A DNA stretch of 64,000 nt from DASRBO01 sp035653595 (GTDB taxonomy: Bacteria > Actinomycetota > Acidimicrobiia > Acidimicrobiales > JAJPHE01): positions 6,230-70,229 of the forward strand of contig DASRBO010000041.1 of the NCBI GenBank assembly GCA_035653595.1, in the 5' to 3' direction. The translations under genes were made by a program, and so were the position numbers. Below the pieces are notes generated by a model. It was given only the letters and a program-made list of their open reading frames with translations. It made no database searches and was not told where the DNA came from. Of the stretch, positions 24,369 through 32,435 are shown piece by piece; within the stretch, counting starts at the first letter, position 1; each line of letters begins with the position of its first letter.

Positions 24369-25037
24369 GTGCGCCTTCTGGTGGCCGAGGACGACCCCGG
24401 CCTGCGTTCGGTCCTGGAGCGGGGTCTGCGGGAGAACGGCTACGCCGTGGACGCGGTCGCCGACGGGGCCACCGCCCTCAGCTACCTGCGCACCTACGAC
24501 TATGCCGCCGTGGTCCTCGACTGGCGCATGCCGAACGCCAGCGGGCTGGACGTGCTCACGCAGGCCCGGGCCCGGGGGCTGGGAACGCCGATCCTTCTGC
24601 TCACCGCCCGCGACACCACCGCCGACCGGGTGGCGGGCCTCGACGCCGGCGCCGACGACTACCTGGTCAAGCCCTTCGAGTTCAGCGAGCTGCTGGCCCG
24701 CCTGCGGGCCCTGCAGCGCCGGCCGGGCGAGTCCCGATCCCCGCTGCTGTCCTGTGGCGACCTCAGTGTGGACCCCGCCACCCGCGAGGCCCGGGTGGGC
24801 ACGGAGCACCTGTCACTCACCGCCACCGAGTTCGCCATCCTCGAGCTCCTGCTGCGACGCGCCCCGGGGGTGGTGGAGCGGCGCACCATCGCCGTGCAGG
24901 TCTGGGACGAGGAGCCGTCGGCGCTCGGCTCGAACACCATCGACGTCCACATGGCGAGGCTGCGTTCCAAGCTGTCGGGCAGCGGGGTGCGCATCCAGAC
25001 CGTGCGCGGCGTCGGCTACCGCATCAGCCCGGAGTGA
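24369..25037 (+). CDS. OmpR-family response regulator (orphan)
   Basis: 222 residues. The receiver domain (1-115) has the acidic pair in LLVAEDDPG, phospho-acceptor Asp51 (VVLDWRMP), the switch Thr in LLLTARD and Lys in YLVKPFEF. The DNA-binding winged helix (about 130-220) has LSLTATEFAILELLLRR and the C-terminal RGVGYRI. No histidine kinase gene is adjacent on either side. The divergent flavoprotein operon is the obvious target. GTG 24369 lies 6 bases after TACAAA (24357-24362), inside a CGGCAC-N7-GTGCCG palindrome. Confidence 0.92.
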   Translation: MRLLVAEDDPGLRSVLERGLRENGYAVDAVADGATALSYLRTYDYAAVVLDWRMPNASGLDVLTQARARGLGTPILLLTARDTTADRVAGLDAGADDYLVKPFEFSELLARLRALQRRPGESRSPLLSCGDLSVDPATREARVGTEHLSLTATEFAILELLLRRAPGVVERRTIAVQVWDEEPSALGSNTIDVHMARLRSKLSGSGVRIQTVRGVGYRISPE

Positions 25038-25079
25038 CGCCGCCGGGGCGCCTGGTGGGGGCTGGGCGCCCCGGCGGCG
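25038..25079. terminator. bidirectional hairpin terminator
   Basis: A perfect 15-bp stem (25038-25052 with 25065-25079) and a 12-base loop. It begins at the base after the response-regulator stop and precedes the opposing lipoprotein stop at 25099. Confidence 0.8.
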
Positions 25080-25098
25080 GGACCGTGCCGGTCGGCGA

Positions 25099-25728
25099 TC
25101 AGTAGCCCGAGCCGCTGTAGGCCGGGGCGGTGGTCGACGGGGACTGGGCGGCGGCCGCTGTCACCGGATCGCCGCCGGGGGCCATGACGTACCAGGTGCC
25201 GCCGAAGCTCTTGATGCCCTCGCCGTGGGCCACCCCCGGGCTGCTGTCGCCCGAGAACCGGTACAGGGGGTAGGAGCTGTACGTGACGTAGAACTCGCCA
25301 TCGGCGCCCTTGACCGTGCCGAGCAGCGAGGCGTTGACGCCGGAGCCGGCGGTCGCCGACTTGACCCCGGCGGGAAGGGACGTGTCGGGCCAGTACTTGG
25401 TGCAGCCGGTGGCGTCGGTGCAGGTGATCCTGCCGCCCTTCTCCGACGTGAGGATGTAGTAGGTCCGGCCACTGCCGTCTACCAGCACGGTCCCCAGGCC
25501 GGGCACGTTGGCGGTGGTGACCACCACCTCCATGGCCGCCGTGGAGGTGGAGCTCCCCGACGAGCCAGCCGCCGATGTCGTCTTCGGGGCTCCGCCGGCG
25601 GAGGCCGAGCCCGTCGCCGTGGTGCCGCCGCACGCGGCCAGGGCCAGGCCGGCCAGGGCGGCGGCCGCTGCCACCAGGGTGACCCGGCCCTTGGTGGTCA
25701 TGATCGTCCTGACTACTGCGAGATGCAT
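25099..25728 (-). CDS. COG4315-type secreted-repeat lipoprotein
   Basis: 209 residues from ATG 25728 (GGAGG seven bases upstream). A second ATG at 25701 would also keep the signal. The lipobox is LALAAC (Cys at about residue 33), followed by a Ser/Thr/Gly linker. The mature part has the two PF03640-type repeats: GTVLVDGSGRTYYILTSEKG with CTDATGCTKYWPD, and YVTYSSYPLYRFSGD with GTWYVMAP. The family is common in actinobacterial cell envelopes, and its role is unknown although links to redox and envelope stress are suspected. It lies 73 bases downstream of the ECF sigma/anti-sigma pair and may be part of that transcript. Confidence 0.85.
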   Translation of the reverse strand: MHLAVVRTIMTTKGRVTLVAAAAALAGLALAACGGTTATGSASAGGAPKTTSAAGSSGSSTSTAAMEVVVTTANVPGLGTVLVDGSGRTYYILTSEKGGRITCTDATGCTKYWPDTSLPAGVKSATAGSGVNASLLGTVKGADGEFYVTYSSYPLYRFSGDSSPGVAHGEGIKSFGGTWYVMAPGGDPVTAAAAQSPSTTAPAYSGSGY

Positions 25729-25801
25729 TGAGCCGCCTCCGTCCGTGTCCGCTCGTCGCCCTTCACTACGACAGGCCGACCGGCACGGATGTCCCGGGTG
25801 C

Positions 25802-26458
25802 TCAGCGGAGCCGGGTGATCCGGGCGGTGGCGAGCACGTCGCCGCCGCTGTCGAGGAGGCGGGCGCCGGTCACCACGGCGGGATCCATGTGCACCGCCGC
25901 CCCCCAGCTGCCGTAGCCGGATGCGAGGGAGAAGGTGCCCACCGGCACCGAGGAGCCGTTCCGCTCCTGCAGCACGCAGGTGACCGGACCACCACGGCCC
26001 TCGAGGTCGACGTCCATGTACACCCACGGGTGCCCGCCGCCCTCCACCATCACCCGGCCGACGCCGTGGCCATCGTGGACCAGCTCCCCGGACGCCACCA
26101 CGGTGGTCGGCGGAGGGCTTCCGCCGAACACGGCCGAGGCCGCCCAGCCGCCGGCGCCGAGGATGGCGGCGACACCGGCGGCGGCGGCGACCGTCCGGCC
26201 CCGCAGGCGCAGGCGGAGTCGGCGCCGGGGAGGGGACAGGCGGGCGACCACCCGGCTCTCGAAGCCGAGGGGGGGCTCGACCGAGGGGGCCAGCTCCAGC
26301 AGGGCGTCGGCGGTGGAGGCCAGCGCCTCCACCCGCAACCGGCAGTCGGTGCAGCCGTCCAGGTGGGCCAGGGCCTCGGCCCGCTCGGCTCCGGACAGGA
26401 TGCCGAGGGCCAGCTCGGCCGAGCGCTCCTCGAGCTGCTCGCAGTTCATCCGCGTCAT
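25802..26458 (-). CDS. membrane anti-sigma factor with zinc-finger (ZAS) motif
   Basis: 218 residues. The N-terminus has CEQLEERSAELALGILS and the ZAS signature HLDGCTDC (H-x3-C-x2-C, about residues 32-39). One membrane helix lies at about 88-112, and an extracytoplasmic beta-rich domain ends in GARLLDSGGDVLATARI (anti-sigma-K/RskA-like). The ATG at 26458 overlaps the TGA of the sigma gene (ATGA). The architecture predicts release of the sigma factor by regulated proteolysis or redox change. Confidence 0.88.
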   Translation of the reverse strand: MTRMNCEQLEERSAELALGILSGAERAEALAHLDGCTDCRLRVEALASTADALLELAPSVEPPLGFESRVVARLSPPRRRLRLRLRGRTVAAAAGVAAILGAGGWAASAVFGGSPPPTTVVASGELVHDGHGVGRVMVEGGGHPWVYMDVDLEGRGGPVTCVLQERNGSSVPVGTFSLASGYGSWGAAVHMDPAVVTGARLLDSGGDVLATARITRLR

Positions 26459-27012
26459 GGCCCGACGTCCTGGTCGGCGAGCGCCGCCCGCAGCTTGATC
26501 ATGGCGGCGCGTATCCGGGTCTTGGCGGTGCCGAGGGGGATCCCGTCCAGCTCGGAGATCTCCGCCGCGGTGAGGCCGCCGAAGGCGGCCAGCACCAGGC
26601 ATCGCTTCTGTTCCGCCGGCAGGTCGGCCATCGCCCGGCGCAGGCGGGCCGAGGCGTCGATGACGACGGCCTCGTCCTCGGGGCCCCGCCGGCGGGTCTC
26701 GATGTCGAAGGTGTTCTCCAGCCGCTCGAGGGTCGGGCCCCGGCGGGTGCGCAGCTGGTCGATGGCCAGGTTGCGGGTGATGGTCAGCAGCCACGCCTGC
26801 ACCGTGCCCCGGCGGGGGTCGTACATGTGGGCGTGGCGCCAGGCCCGCTCGAAGGCCTGCTGGGCGATGTCCTCGGCGGCGCTGTCGCCCACGATGGAGT
26901 GGGCCAGCCCGAACACCCGGCGCTGGAAGCGGCGCACGAACACCGTGACGGAGGCGGGGTCGTTGATGGCGACCCCGGCCAACACCGCCTCGTCGCTCAG
27001 CCCCTCTCCCAT
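26455..27012 (-). CDS. ECF sigma factor (SigK-like), internal start
   Basis: 185 residues from ATG 27012, which has GGAGGTGAG seven to eight bases upstream. Region 2 is seen as VFGLAHSIVGDSAAEDIAQQ with AWLLTITRNLAIDQLRTRR, and region 4 as EQKRCLVLAAFGGLTAAEI and GTAKTRIRAAMIKLR. The linker of about 30 residues is normal for ECF factors. It is coupled to the anti-sigma gene. The frame is open upstream into a MobA-like domain without a stop, so a longer MobA-sigma product is also possible. Confidence 0.88.
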   Translation of the reverse strand: MGEGLSDEAVLAGVAINDPASVTVFVRRFQRRVFGLAHSIVGDSAAEDIAQQAFERAWRHAHMYDPRRGTVQAWLLTITRNLAIDQLRTRRGPTLERLENTFDIETRRRGPEDEAVVIDASARLRRAMADLPAEQKRCLVLAAFGGLTAAEISELDGIPLGTAKTRIRAAMIKLRAALADQDVGP

Positions 27013-27621
27013 CAGCTCACCTCCATCCGTGCTACGCACGGCCAACCGGGGGGGATTGGCCGCCCAGCGCCGGGCCTGGTCCAAATCGGACCTCGTGTCG
27101 CAATCCCACCAAGGCGGTGGCAGGTGGCCCGACAGGGCCGGCACCCGAACGGCGACGACCGGGTCGAGGAGGCGGGCCAGGGGGGCGCCCTCGGGCTCGA
27201 TGGTGGCGGCCGAGCGGCGCAGCTCCGCCGTTGGGTAGGCGCCCACCACCCAGTGGTCGCGGCCGTCAGCGCCGGTCATGACCGCGCCCCCCCTGGCGGC
27301 GCTGGCGGCAGCCAGCAGGCCGTCGACGTCGCGGGCCGACAGGAAGGGGAGATCGGCTGCCGCGATGACGGTCCAGTCCGCTTCGACCAGGGCCAGGCCG
27401 GCCACCACGGCGGCGGCCGGTCCGCCCCCGACCGGCTCCTCCCTGGTGGTGGCCACGCCGTCGGGTAGGCGCCGGGCGGGCCCCACGACGATGCGCCGGC
27501 GGGCACCGGACACGGCGTCGAGCACCAGGTCGATCAGGCGTCGGCCCCCGACGAGCTCCTCCGGCTTGTCGGCGCCGAGGCGGGTGGCTCCGCCCCCGGC
27601 CAGGATGATGGCGTCGAACAT
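26455..27621 (-). CDS. MobA-like nucleotidyltransferase in frame with the ECF sigma domain (readthrough ORF)
   Basis: From ATG 27621 the frame stays open for 388 codons. Residues 1-203 form a MobA/NTP-transferase domain: LAGGGATRLGADKPEEL for the nucleotide loop, EEPVGGGPAAAVVAG, AADLPFLSARDVDGLL with the metal-binding Asp, and VGAYPTAELR. Residues 204-388 are the sigma factor described separately. MobA attaches GMP to molybdopterin, while related enzymes act on other cofactors. No stop codon separates the two domains, yet a strong ribosome site precedes the sigma ATG. I expect mostly separate sigma protein plus some fused product, and an assembly error removing a stop is the alternative. Confidence 0.65.
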   Translation of the reverse strand: MFDAIILAGGGATRLGADKPEELVGGRRLIDLVLDAVSGARRRIVVGPARRLPDGVATTREEPVGGGPAAAVVAGLALVEADWTVIAAADLPFLSARDVDGLLAAASAARGGAVMTGADGRDHWVVGAYPTAELRRSAATIEPEGAPLARLLDPVVAVRVPALSGHLPPPWWDCDTRSDLDQARRWAANPPRLAVRSTDGGELMGEGLSDEAVLAGVAINDPASVTVFVRRFQRRVFGLAHSIVGDSAAEDIAQQAFERAWRHAHMYDPRRGTVQAWLLTITRNLAIDQLRTRRGPTLERLENTFDIETRRRGPEDEAVVIDASARLRRAMADLPAEQKRCLVLAAFGGLTAAEISELDGIPLGTAKTRIRAAMIKLRAALADQDVGP

Positions 27622-27819
27622 GGCTGCCCACCGCGACCCGGACGCCTCCGTCCGCCGGCCGCCAGCGGAGAAGGTACCGCCCGGGGCCCGGTCCCACCGG
27701 CGCACCGGCCCGGTCGCAGCGCCCCACGGAGCACCCCCGGGGCCCGGCGCGCCGAGCGACGGCTCCCCGGCCGGGGCGCACACAGGGACCCCGACGGTCG
27801 CCGTGGGTACGGTGGTGCC

Positions 27820-29448
27820 ATGACATCGCGGGAGGAATGGCGGGCCGCCTACGACGACGCCCCCAAACGGGACGCCGACTTCGAGACCATGTCGGGCGTC
27901 CCGCTCGAGCCGGTGTACGGGCCCGACGACGGCGAGTTCCCCGGCCAGTGGCCCTACACCCGGGGCCCGTACGCCTCGATGTACCGCTCGCGGCTGTGGA
28001 CCATGCGGCAATTCGCCGGCTTCGGGACCGCCGAGGACACCAACGCCCGCTTCCGCGAGCTGCTGGCCGCCGGCGGCAACGGGCTGTCCACCGCCTTCGA
28101 CATGCCCACCCTCATGGGCCGCGACTCAGACCACGCCCTGGCCCGGGGCGAGGTGGGCCGGGCCGGGGTGGCGGTGGACACCCTGGCGGACATGGAGGTG
28201 CTCTTCTCCGGCATCGACCTGGGCCGGGTCTCGACCTCCATGACCATCAACTCGGCCGCCGCCATGGTGCTGGCCATGTACATCGCCGTGGGGGACAAGT
28301 CGGGCGTGGACCGCGGCCGGCTGGGCGGCACCATCCAGAACGACATCCTGAAGGAGTACCAGGCCCAGAAGGAGTACATCTTCCCGCCCCGGCCGTCGCT
28401 GCGCCTGGTCACCGATGTGATGGGGTTCTGCTCGGCCGAGCTGCCGCGGTGGCACCCGGTCTCCATCTCCGGCTACCACATCCGCGAAGCCGGTTCGACA
28501 GCGGCACAGGAGCTGGCCTTCACCCTGGCCAACGGGTTCGCCTACGTCGAGGCGGCCCAGCGGGCCGGCCTGGCGGTGGACGCCTTCGCCCCCCGGCTCA
28601 GCTTCTTCTTCAACGCCCACATCGACTTCTTCGAGGAGATCGCCAAGTACCGGGCCGCCCGGCGCATCTGGGCCCGATGGATGCGCGACCGCTACGGCGC
28701 CCGCGACCCGCGCTCGCAGCAGCTGCGCTTCCACACCCAGACCGCCGGCGTGTCGCTGGCCGCCCAGCAGTCCGAGCTGAACATCGCCCGGGTGGCCATC
28801 GAGGCGCTGGCGGGCGTCCTGGGGGGGACCCAGAGCCTGCACACCGACTCCTTCGACGAGGCCCTGGCCCTGCCCACCGACAAGGCGGCCCGTCTCTCGC
28901 TGCGGACCCAGCAGCTCATCGCCGAGGAGACGGGCGTCCCCCACGTGGCCGACCCCCTCGGTGGCTCGTACCTGGTCGAGGAGCTCACCGACGAGATGGA
29001 GCGCCGGGCCGAGGCGATATTCGCCCATCTCGAGGACCTCGGCTCCGGCTCCATGCTCGACGGGGTGGTCGAGGGGATCGAGTCCAACTGGTTCCAGGGC
29101 GAGATCGCCGACGCCTCCTACCAGTTCCAGCAGAAGATGAACCAGCGCCGGTGGATCTTCGTGGGCGTCAACGGCTACACCGAGGGCGACGATGCCGCCC
29201 CGCCGACGCTGTACATCGACCCGGCCGTGGAGCGCCGCCAGCTGGAGCGGCTCGAGCGGGTGAAGACCGGACGCGACGCTGCGGTGGTGAAGGGTTGCCT
29301 CGACCGCATCTCCGCCCAGGCCGCCGACCCAGGCGTCAACCTGATGCCCGCCCTCATCGAAGCGGCCAAGGCCTACGTGACGGTGGGCGAGGTCACCGCC
29401 GCCCTCGAGTCGGTGTTCGGGACCTGGACCGAGCGCAGCGCGGCCTGA
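27820..29448 (+). CDS. B12-dependent acyl-CoA mutase large subunit, isobutyryl-CoA-mutase-like
   Basis: 542 residues, the TIM-barrel substrate domain of the methylmalonyl-CoA mutase family without the B12 domain. Conserved segments are YTRGPYASMY, GLSTAFDMPTLMG, GTIQNDILKEY, SISGYHIREAG and GGTQSLHTDSFDEALALP. At the two positions that set substrate choice it has Phe65 (RQFAGF) where methylmalonyl-CoA mutase has Tyr89, and Gln183 (QAQKEY) where that enzyme has Arg207. Phe/Gln is the isobutyryl-CoA mutase pair. Length also fits IcmA. ATG 27820 follows TACGGT by 6 bases. The small subunit gene is next. Confidence 0.92.
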   Translation: MTSREEWRAAYDDAPKRDADFETMSGVPLEPVYGPDDGEFPGQWPYTRGPYASMYRSRLWTMRQFAGFGTAEDTNARFRELLAAGGNGLSTAFDMPTLMGRDSDHALARGEVGRAGVAVDTLADMEVLFSGIDLGRVSTSMTINSAAAMVLAMYIAVGDKSGVDRGRLGGTIQNDILKEYQAQKEYIFPPRPSLRLVTDVMGFCSAELPRWHPVSISGYHIREAGSTAAQELAFTLANGFAYVEAAQRAGLAVDAFAPRLSFFFNAHIDFFEEIAKYRAARRIWARWMRDRYGARDPRSQQLRFHTQTAGVSLAAQQSELNIARVAIEALAGVLGGTQSLHTDSFDEALALPTDKAARLSLRTQQLIAEETGVPHVADPLGGSYLVEELTDEMERRAEAIFAHLEDLGSGSMLDGVVEGIESNWFQGEIADASYQFQQKMNQRRWIFVGVNGYTEGDDAAPPTLYIDPAVERRQLERLERVKTGRDAAVVKGCLDRISAQAADPGVNLMPALIEAAKAYVTVGEVTAALESVFGTWTERSAA

Positions 29449-29449
29449 G

Positions 29450-29845
29450 TTGCTCCGGGTGCTGGTGGCCAAGGTCGGCCTGGACGGCCACGACCGGGGG
29501 GCCAAGGTGGTCGCCCGCATGCTCCGCGACGCCGGCATGGAGGTCATCTACGCTGGCCTGCGCCAGACCCCGGAGATGATCGCCGCCGCCGCCCTGCAGG
29601 AGGACGTCGACGTGGTGGGCCTCTCGATGCACAACGGGGCCCACCTCACCCTGGCCCCGGCGGTGGTGGAGGCCCTGCGGGCCAAGGGCCTCGACACCCC
29701 GGTGGTGGTGGGAGGCATCGTGCCGGCGGTCGACCTCGACCGGATGAGGGAGGCGGGCATCGCCGCCGTGCTCGGCCCGGGGGCGTCCCCCGAGGAGGTC
29801 GTGGCCGCCGTCAGCGACGCCGCCTCTACGCGAGGGCCTTCCTGA
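29450..29845 (+). CDS. B12-binding small subunit of the acyl-CoA mutase
   Basis: 131 residues. The cobalamin-binding Rossmann-like domain carries D-x-H-x-x-G in KVGLDGHDRGAKV (about residues 8-20), with the axial His, then VDVVGLSMHNGAHL (S-x-L-like) and VVVGGIVP (GG motif). The length matches IcmB/HcmB. It starts at TTG 29450, one base after the large-subunit stop, so the two are co-translated. GTG 29459 is an alternative. Its 3' end overlaps the opposing pyrF by 20 bases. Confidence 0.92.
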   Translation: MLRVLVAKVGLDGHDRGAKVVARMLRDAGMEVIYAGLRQTPEMIAAAALQEDVDVVGLSMHNGAHLTLAPAVVEALRAKGLDTPVVVGGIVPAVDLDRMREAGIAAVLGPGASPEEVVAAVSDAASTRGPS

Positions 29846-30680
29846 CCTCCTCGGCCATCGCCTGAACGGCGTCGGCCAGGGCGGCGGCGTCGGGTCCGGC
29901 CGAAAGCAGCGAGCGTGAAGCCGAGGGCAGGACCCGGTCGGGGCAGGTGGCGAAGCACTCGGCCACGTCCTGCACCGTGGCCCCCTGGGCGCCGAGGCCG
30001 GGGGCCAGGAAGAGCCCGTTCATGGAGACCAGGTCCACCTCGGCCTCGCCGTGGGTGGGGGCGAAGACCGCCCCCACCGGGCCGATCCCGCCCGGGGCCA
30101 GGTCGGCGTTGAGGGCGCCGATGGCCGCCAACATGGCCGCCTCCACCGTCGGCCCGTCGGCCTGGCGGGCGGTCTGCAGGGCCCGCCCCTCGGGGTTCGA
30201 CGACCGGGTGACGACGAACAGGGCGGAACCGGATCCGGCCGCCCGCTCCACCAGCGGCCCCATGGCCGCCAGCCCCAGGTAGGCGGTGACGGTCAGGGCG
30301 TCGACGGGCATGGGGGCGCCGGCACCGAGGTAGGCCTCGGCGTAGGCGGCGTTGGTGGAACCGACGTCACCGCGCTTGGCGTCGAGGAGCACCAGCACCC
30401 CGTCGGAGCGCAGGGCGTCAACCAGGCGGGAGAGGGCCCGGATGCCGGGCCAGCCGTGGCGCTCGTAGAAGGCGGACTGGGGCTTGGCCACCGCCACCCG
30501 GCCCCGCGCCGCCTCGAGCACGATGTCCACGAAGCGCTCCAGCCCGTCGGCGTCGTCGCCCAGGCCCCACTCCACCAGCAGGGCGCCCGACGGGTCGAGG
30601 CCGAAGACCAGCGGCCCCAGCTCGGCCCGGCCGGCGGCGAATCGGTCGGCGAACGAGGCGGACTCCGGGGCTGCGCTCAC
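29826..30680 (-). CDS. pyrF: orotidine-5'-phosphate decarboxylase (type 2)
   Basis: 284 residues from GTG 30680. It has the type-2 PyrF layout: VFGLDPSGALL near the start, AVAKPQSAFYERHG, the active-site LLDAKRGDVGSTNAAYA with Lys/Asp residues, and a C-terminal APGLGAQGA phosphate loop and SASRSLL. It converts OMP to UMP in pyrimidine synthesis. No other pyr gene is adjacent. TACTGT lies 7 bases before the start, consistent with a leaderless mRNA. The gene overlaps the mutase small subunit tail to tail. Confidence 0.92.
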   Translation of the reverse strand: MSAAPESASFADRFAAGRAELGPLVFGLDPSGALLVEWGLGDDADGLERFVDIVLEAARGRVAVAKPQSAFYERHGWPGIRALSRLVDALRSDGVLVLLDAKRGDVGSTNAAYAEAYLGAGAPMPVDALTVTAYLGLAAMGPLVERAAGSGSALFVVTRSSNPEGRALQTARQADGPTVEAAMLAAIGALNADLAPGGIGPVGAVFAPTHGEAEVDLVSMNGLFLAPGLGAQGATVQDVAECFATCPDRVLPSASRSLLSAGPDAAALADAVQAMAEEVRKALA

Positions 30681-30740
30681 CGTGCCGACAGTAAGGCAGG
30701 GGTGTCGGGGGCGAGGACCGCCCGTCGGTAGCCTGCGCCG

Positions 30741-32435
30741 GTGCCGCCCCCGGACCAACAGCCCCGACCCATGAGCCGGCGCCGGTTCCTCACCGGCCTG
30801 GGGCTTGCCGGCGCCACCGGGGCCCTCGCCGCCGGCGAGCTCATGGGCGGATCGTCGCCGGCGGCCCCGCCCCGGCGGCCCCGGCCGGCCAGCCGGCCCC
30901 AGCGCCCTTCGACCTCGGCCGCCACCACCGCCGTTCCCGAGGTGGAGCTTCCGACCGCCGGCTGGGTGATGGCCGAGAACTCCCTGGCCGGCACCACCGA
31001 GTGGATCGTCAGCGGCAGCCCGGTGCCGCACGCCATCGAGGGCTACGCCGACAGGGTGTCGGCCGCCAGCGGCGACGCCGTCACCCTCTACGTCAACGCC
31101 AGGGCCCCGACGTTCCGCGTCGAGGCCTACCGCATGGGCTGGTACCAGGGCCTCGGGGGCCGGCTGGTGTGGAGGTCGGCCGACGTGCCTGCTCGGGTGC
31201 AGCCCCCGCCCCGGTTCACCTCCGGCATCAACATGGTCGAGTGCCAGTGGGAGCCGTCCATCACCTTCGACGTCGACGACTCCTGGCCGGCCGGCAACTA
31301 CCTGCTCAAGCTGGTGGGCTCCGACGGCCAGCAGCAGTACGTGCCGCTGACGGTGCGCAACCCGTCCAGCAGGGCGGCGGTGGCGGTGATGAACTCGGTG
31401 ACCACCTGGCAGGCCTACAACCTGTGGCACGGCTACAGCCTCTACTTCGGGGTGGCGGGCTCGGGTCAGAGCTACGCCAACCGCTCCCGGGTCGTGTCCT
31501 TCGACCGCCCCTACGCGCTGGCGCACGAGAACTGGGCCAACGGGGCGTCGGACTGGATGGGCAACGAGTTCCCGTTTCTCATGCTGGTCGAGCGCTACGG
31601 GGTCGACCTGGCCTACTGGACCGACCTCGACCTGTCCACCGACGCCTCGGCGCTCGCCAACCACAAGCTGCTGGTCAGCCTGGGCCATGACGAGTACTGG
31701 TCCAAGTCGATGTTCGACGGCGCCCTGGCCGCCCGCGACGCCGGGGTCAACCTGGCCTTCCTCGGGGCCAACGCCTGCTTCCGCCACATCAGGCTGGAGG
31801 ACAGCCCCACCGGACCCAACCGCCACGTGGTCTGTTACAAGTCGGCGGCCGAGGATCCCCTCAACGGCGTCGACGACAGCGACGTGACGGCCGACTGGCC
31901 GTCGGGCCCCCAGCCCCGGCCGGAGTGCATCCTCATCGGCAACATGTACCAGTCCAACCCGGTGGACGCCGCCCTGGTGGTGGCGGCCCCGTCGGCGTGG
32001 GGACTGGAGGGCACGGGCATGGGCGCCGGCGACAGCCTGGCCCACACCGTCGGCAGCGAGTTCGACGCCTACGACCCGTCTCTGGCCGGACCGCGCAATG
32101 TGGAGATCTGGACCCACTCCCCGCTGGTGTGCCGGGGCAAGCCGGGCCACTCGGACATGACCTACTACAGCGCCCCCGACGCCGGCGGAGTGTTCGCCAC
32201 CGGCACCAACTGGTGGGTGAGCAAGCTGGCCGACAACCTCGGAGCCGTGCCCACCGCCCTGGTGGGGCGGGCCCTGCCCCAGGTCACCACCGCCGTCACC
32301 GCCATCACCCTGAACGTGCTCAAGGTGCTGGGCAGCGGCCCAGGCGGCCGGCTACGGCCGTCCACCGCCAACTGGCAGCAGTTCTACCCCTCGGGCACCG
32401 CCCCGGGGGGCGGCCAGGCCGGGCAGGCGGCGTGA
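30741..32435 (+). CDS. Tat-exported protein with N,N-dimethylformamidase beta-subunit-like domain
   Basis: 564 residues. MSRRRFLTGLGLAGATGAL gives a twin-arginine signal (from the ATG at 30771). GTG 30741, 6 bases after TAGCCT, adds 10 residues. A beta-rich domain (to about 220) has YRMGWYQGLGGRLVWRS. The C-terminal DMFA2_C-like domain has VMNSVTTWQAYNLWHGYSL, LLVSLGHDEYWSKSMFD and LAFLGANACFRHIR, where DMFase has its iron-site Tyr/Glu and Asp/His residues. Whether it hydrolyses formamides is unproven, since many secreted homologues exist. A kelch lipoprotein gene overlaps its end (GTGA). Confidence 0.8.
   Translation: MPPPDQQPRPMSRRRFLTGLGLAGATGALAAGELMGGSSPAAPPRRPRPASRPQRPSTSAATTAVPEVELPTAGWVMAENSLAGTTEWIVSGSPVPHAIEGYADRVSAASGDAVTLYVNARAPTFRVEAYRMGWYQGLGGRLVWRSADVPARVQPPPRFTSGINMVECQWEPSITFDVDDSWPAGNYLLKLVGSDGQQQYVPLTVRNPSSRAAVAVMNSVTTWQAYNLWHGYSLYFGVAGSGQSYANRSRVVSFDRPYALAHENWANGASDWMGNEFPFLMLVERYGVDLAYWTDLDLSTDASALANHKLLVSLGHDEYWSKSMFDGALAARDAGVNLAFLGANACFRHIRLEDSPTGPNRHVVCYKSAAEDPLNGVDDSDVTADWPSGPQPRPECILIGNMYQSNPVDAALVVAAPSAWGLEGTGMGAGDSLAHTVGSEFDAYDPSLAGPRNVEIWTHSPLVCRGKPGHSDMTYYSAPDAGGVFATGTNWWVSKLADNLGAVPTALVGRALPQVTTAVTAITLNVLKVLGSGPGGRLRPSTANWQQFYPSGTAPGGGQAGQAA

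Noticed and set aside
29826..32150. A 774-codon minus-strand frame
   Set aside because: Only its last 284 codons (pyrF from GTG 30680) show homology. The rest is antisense to the DMFase-like gene.
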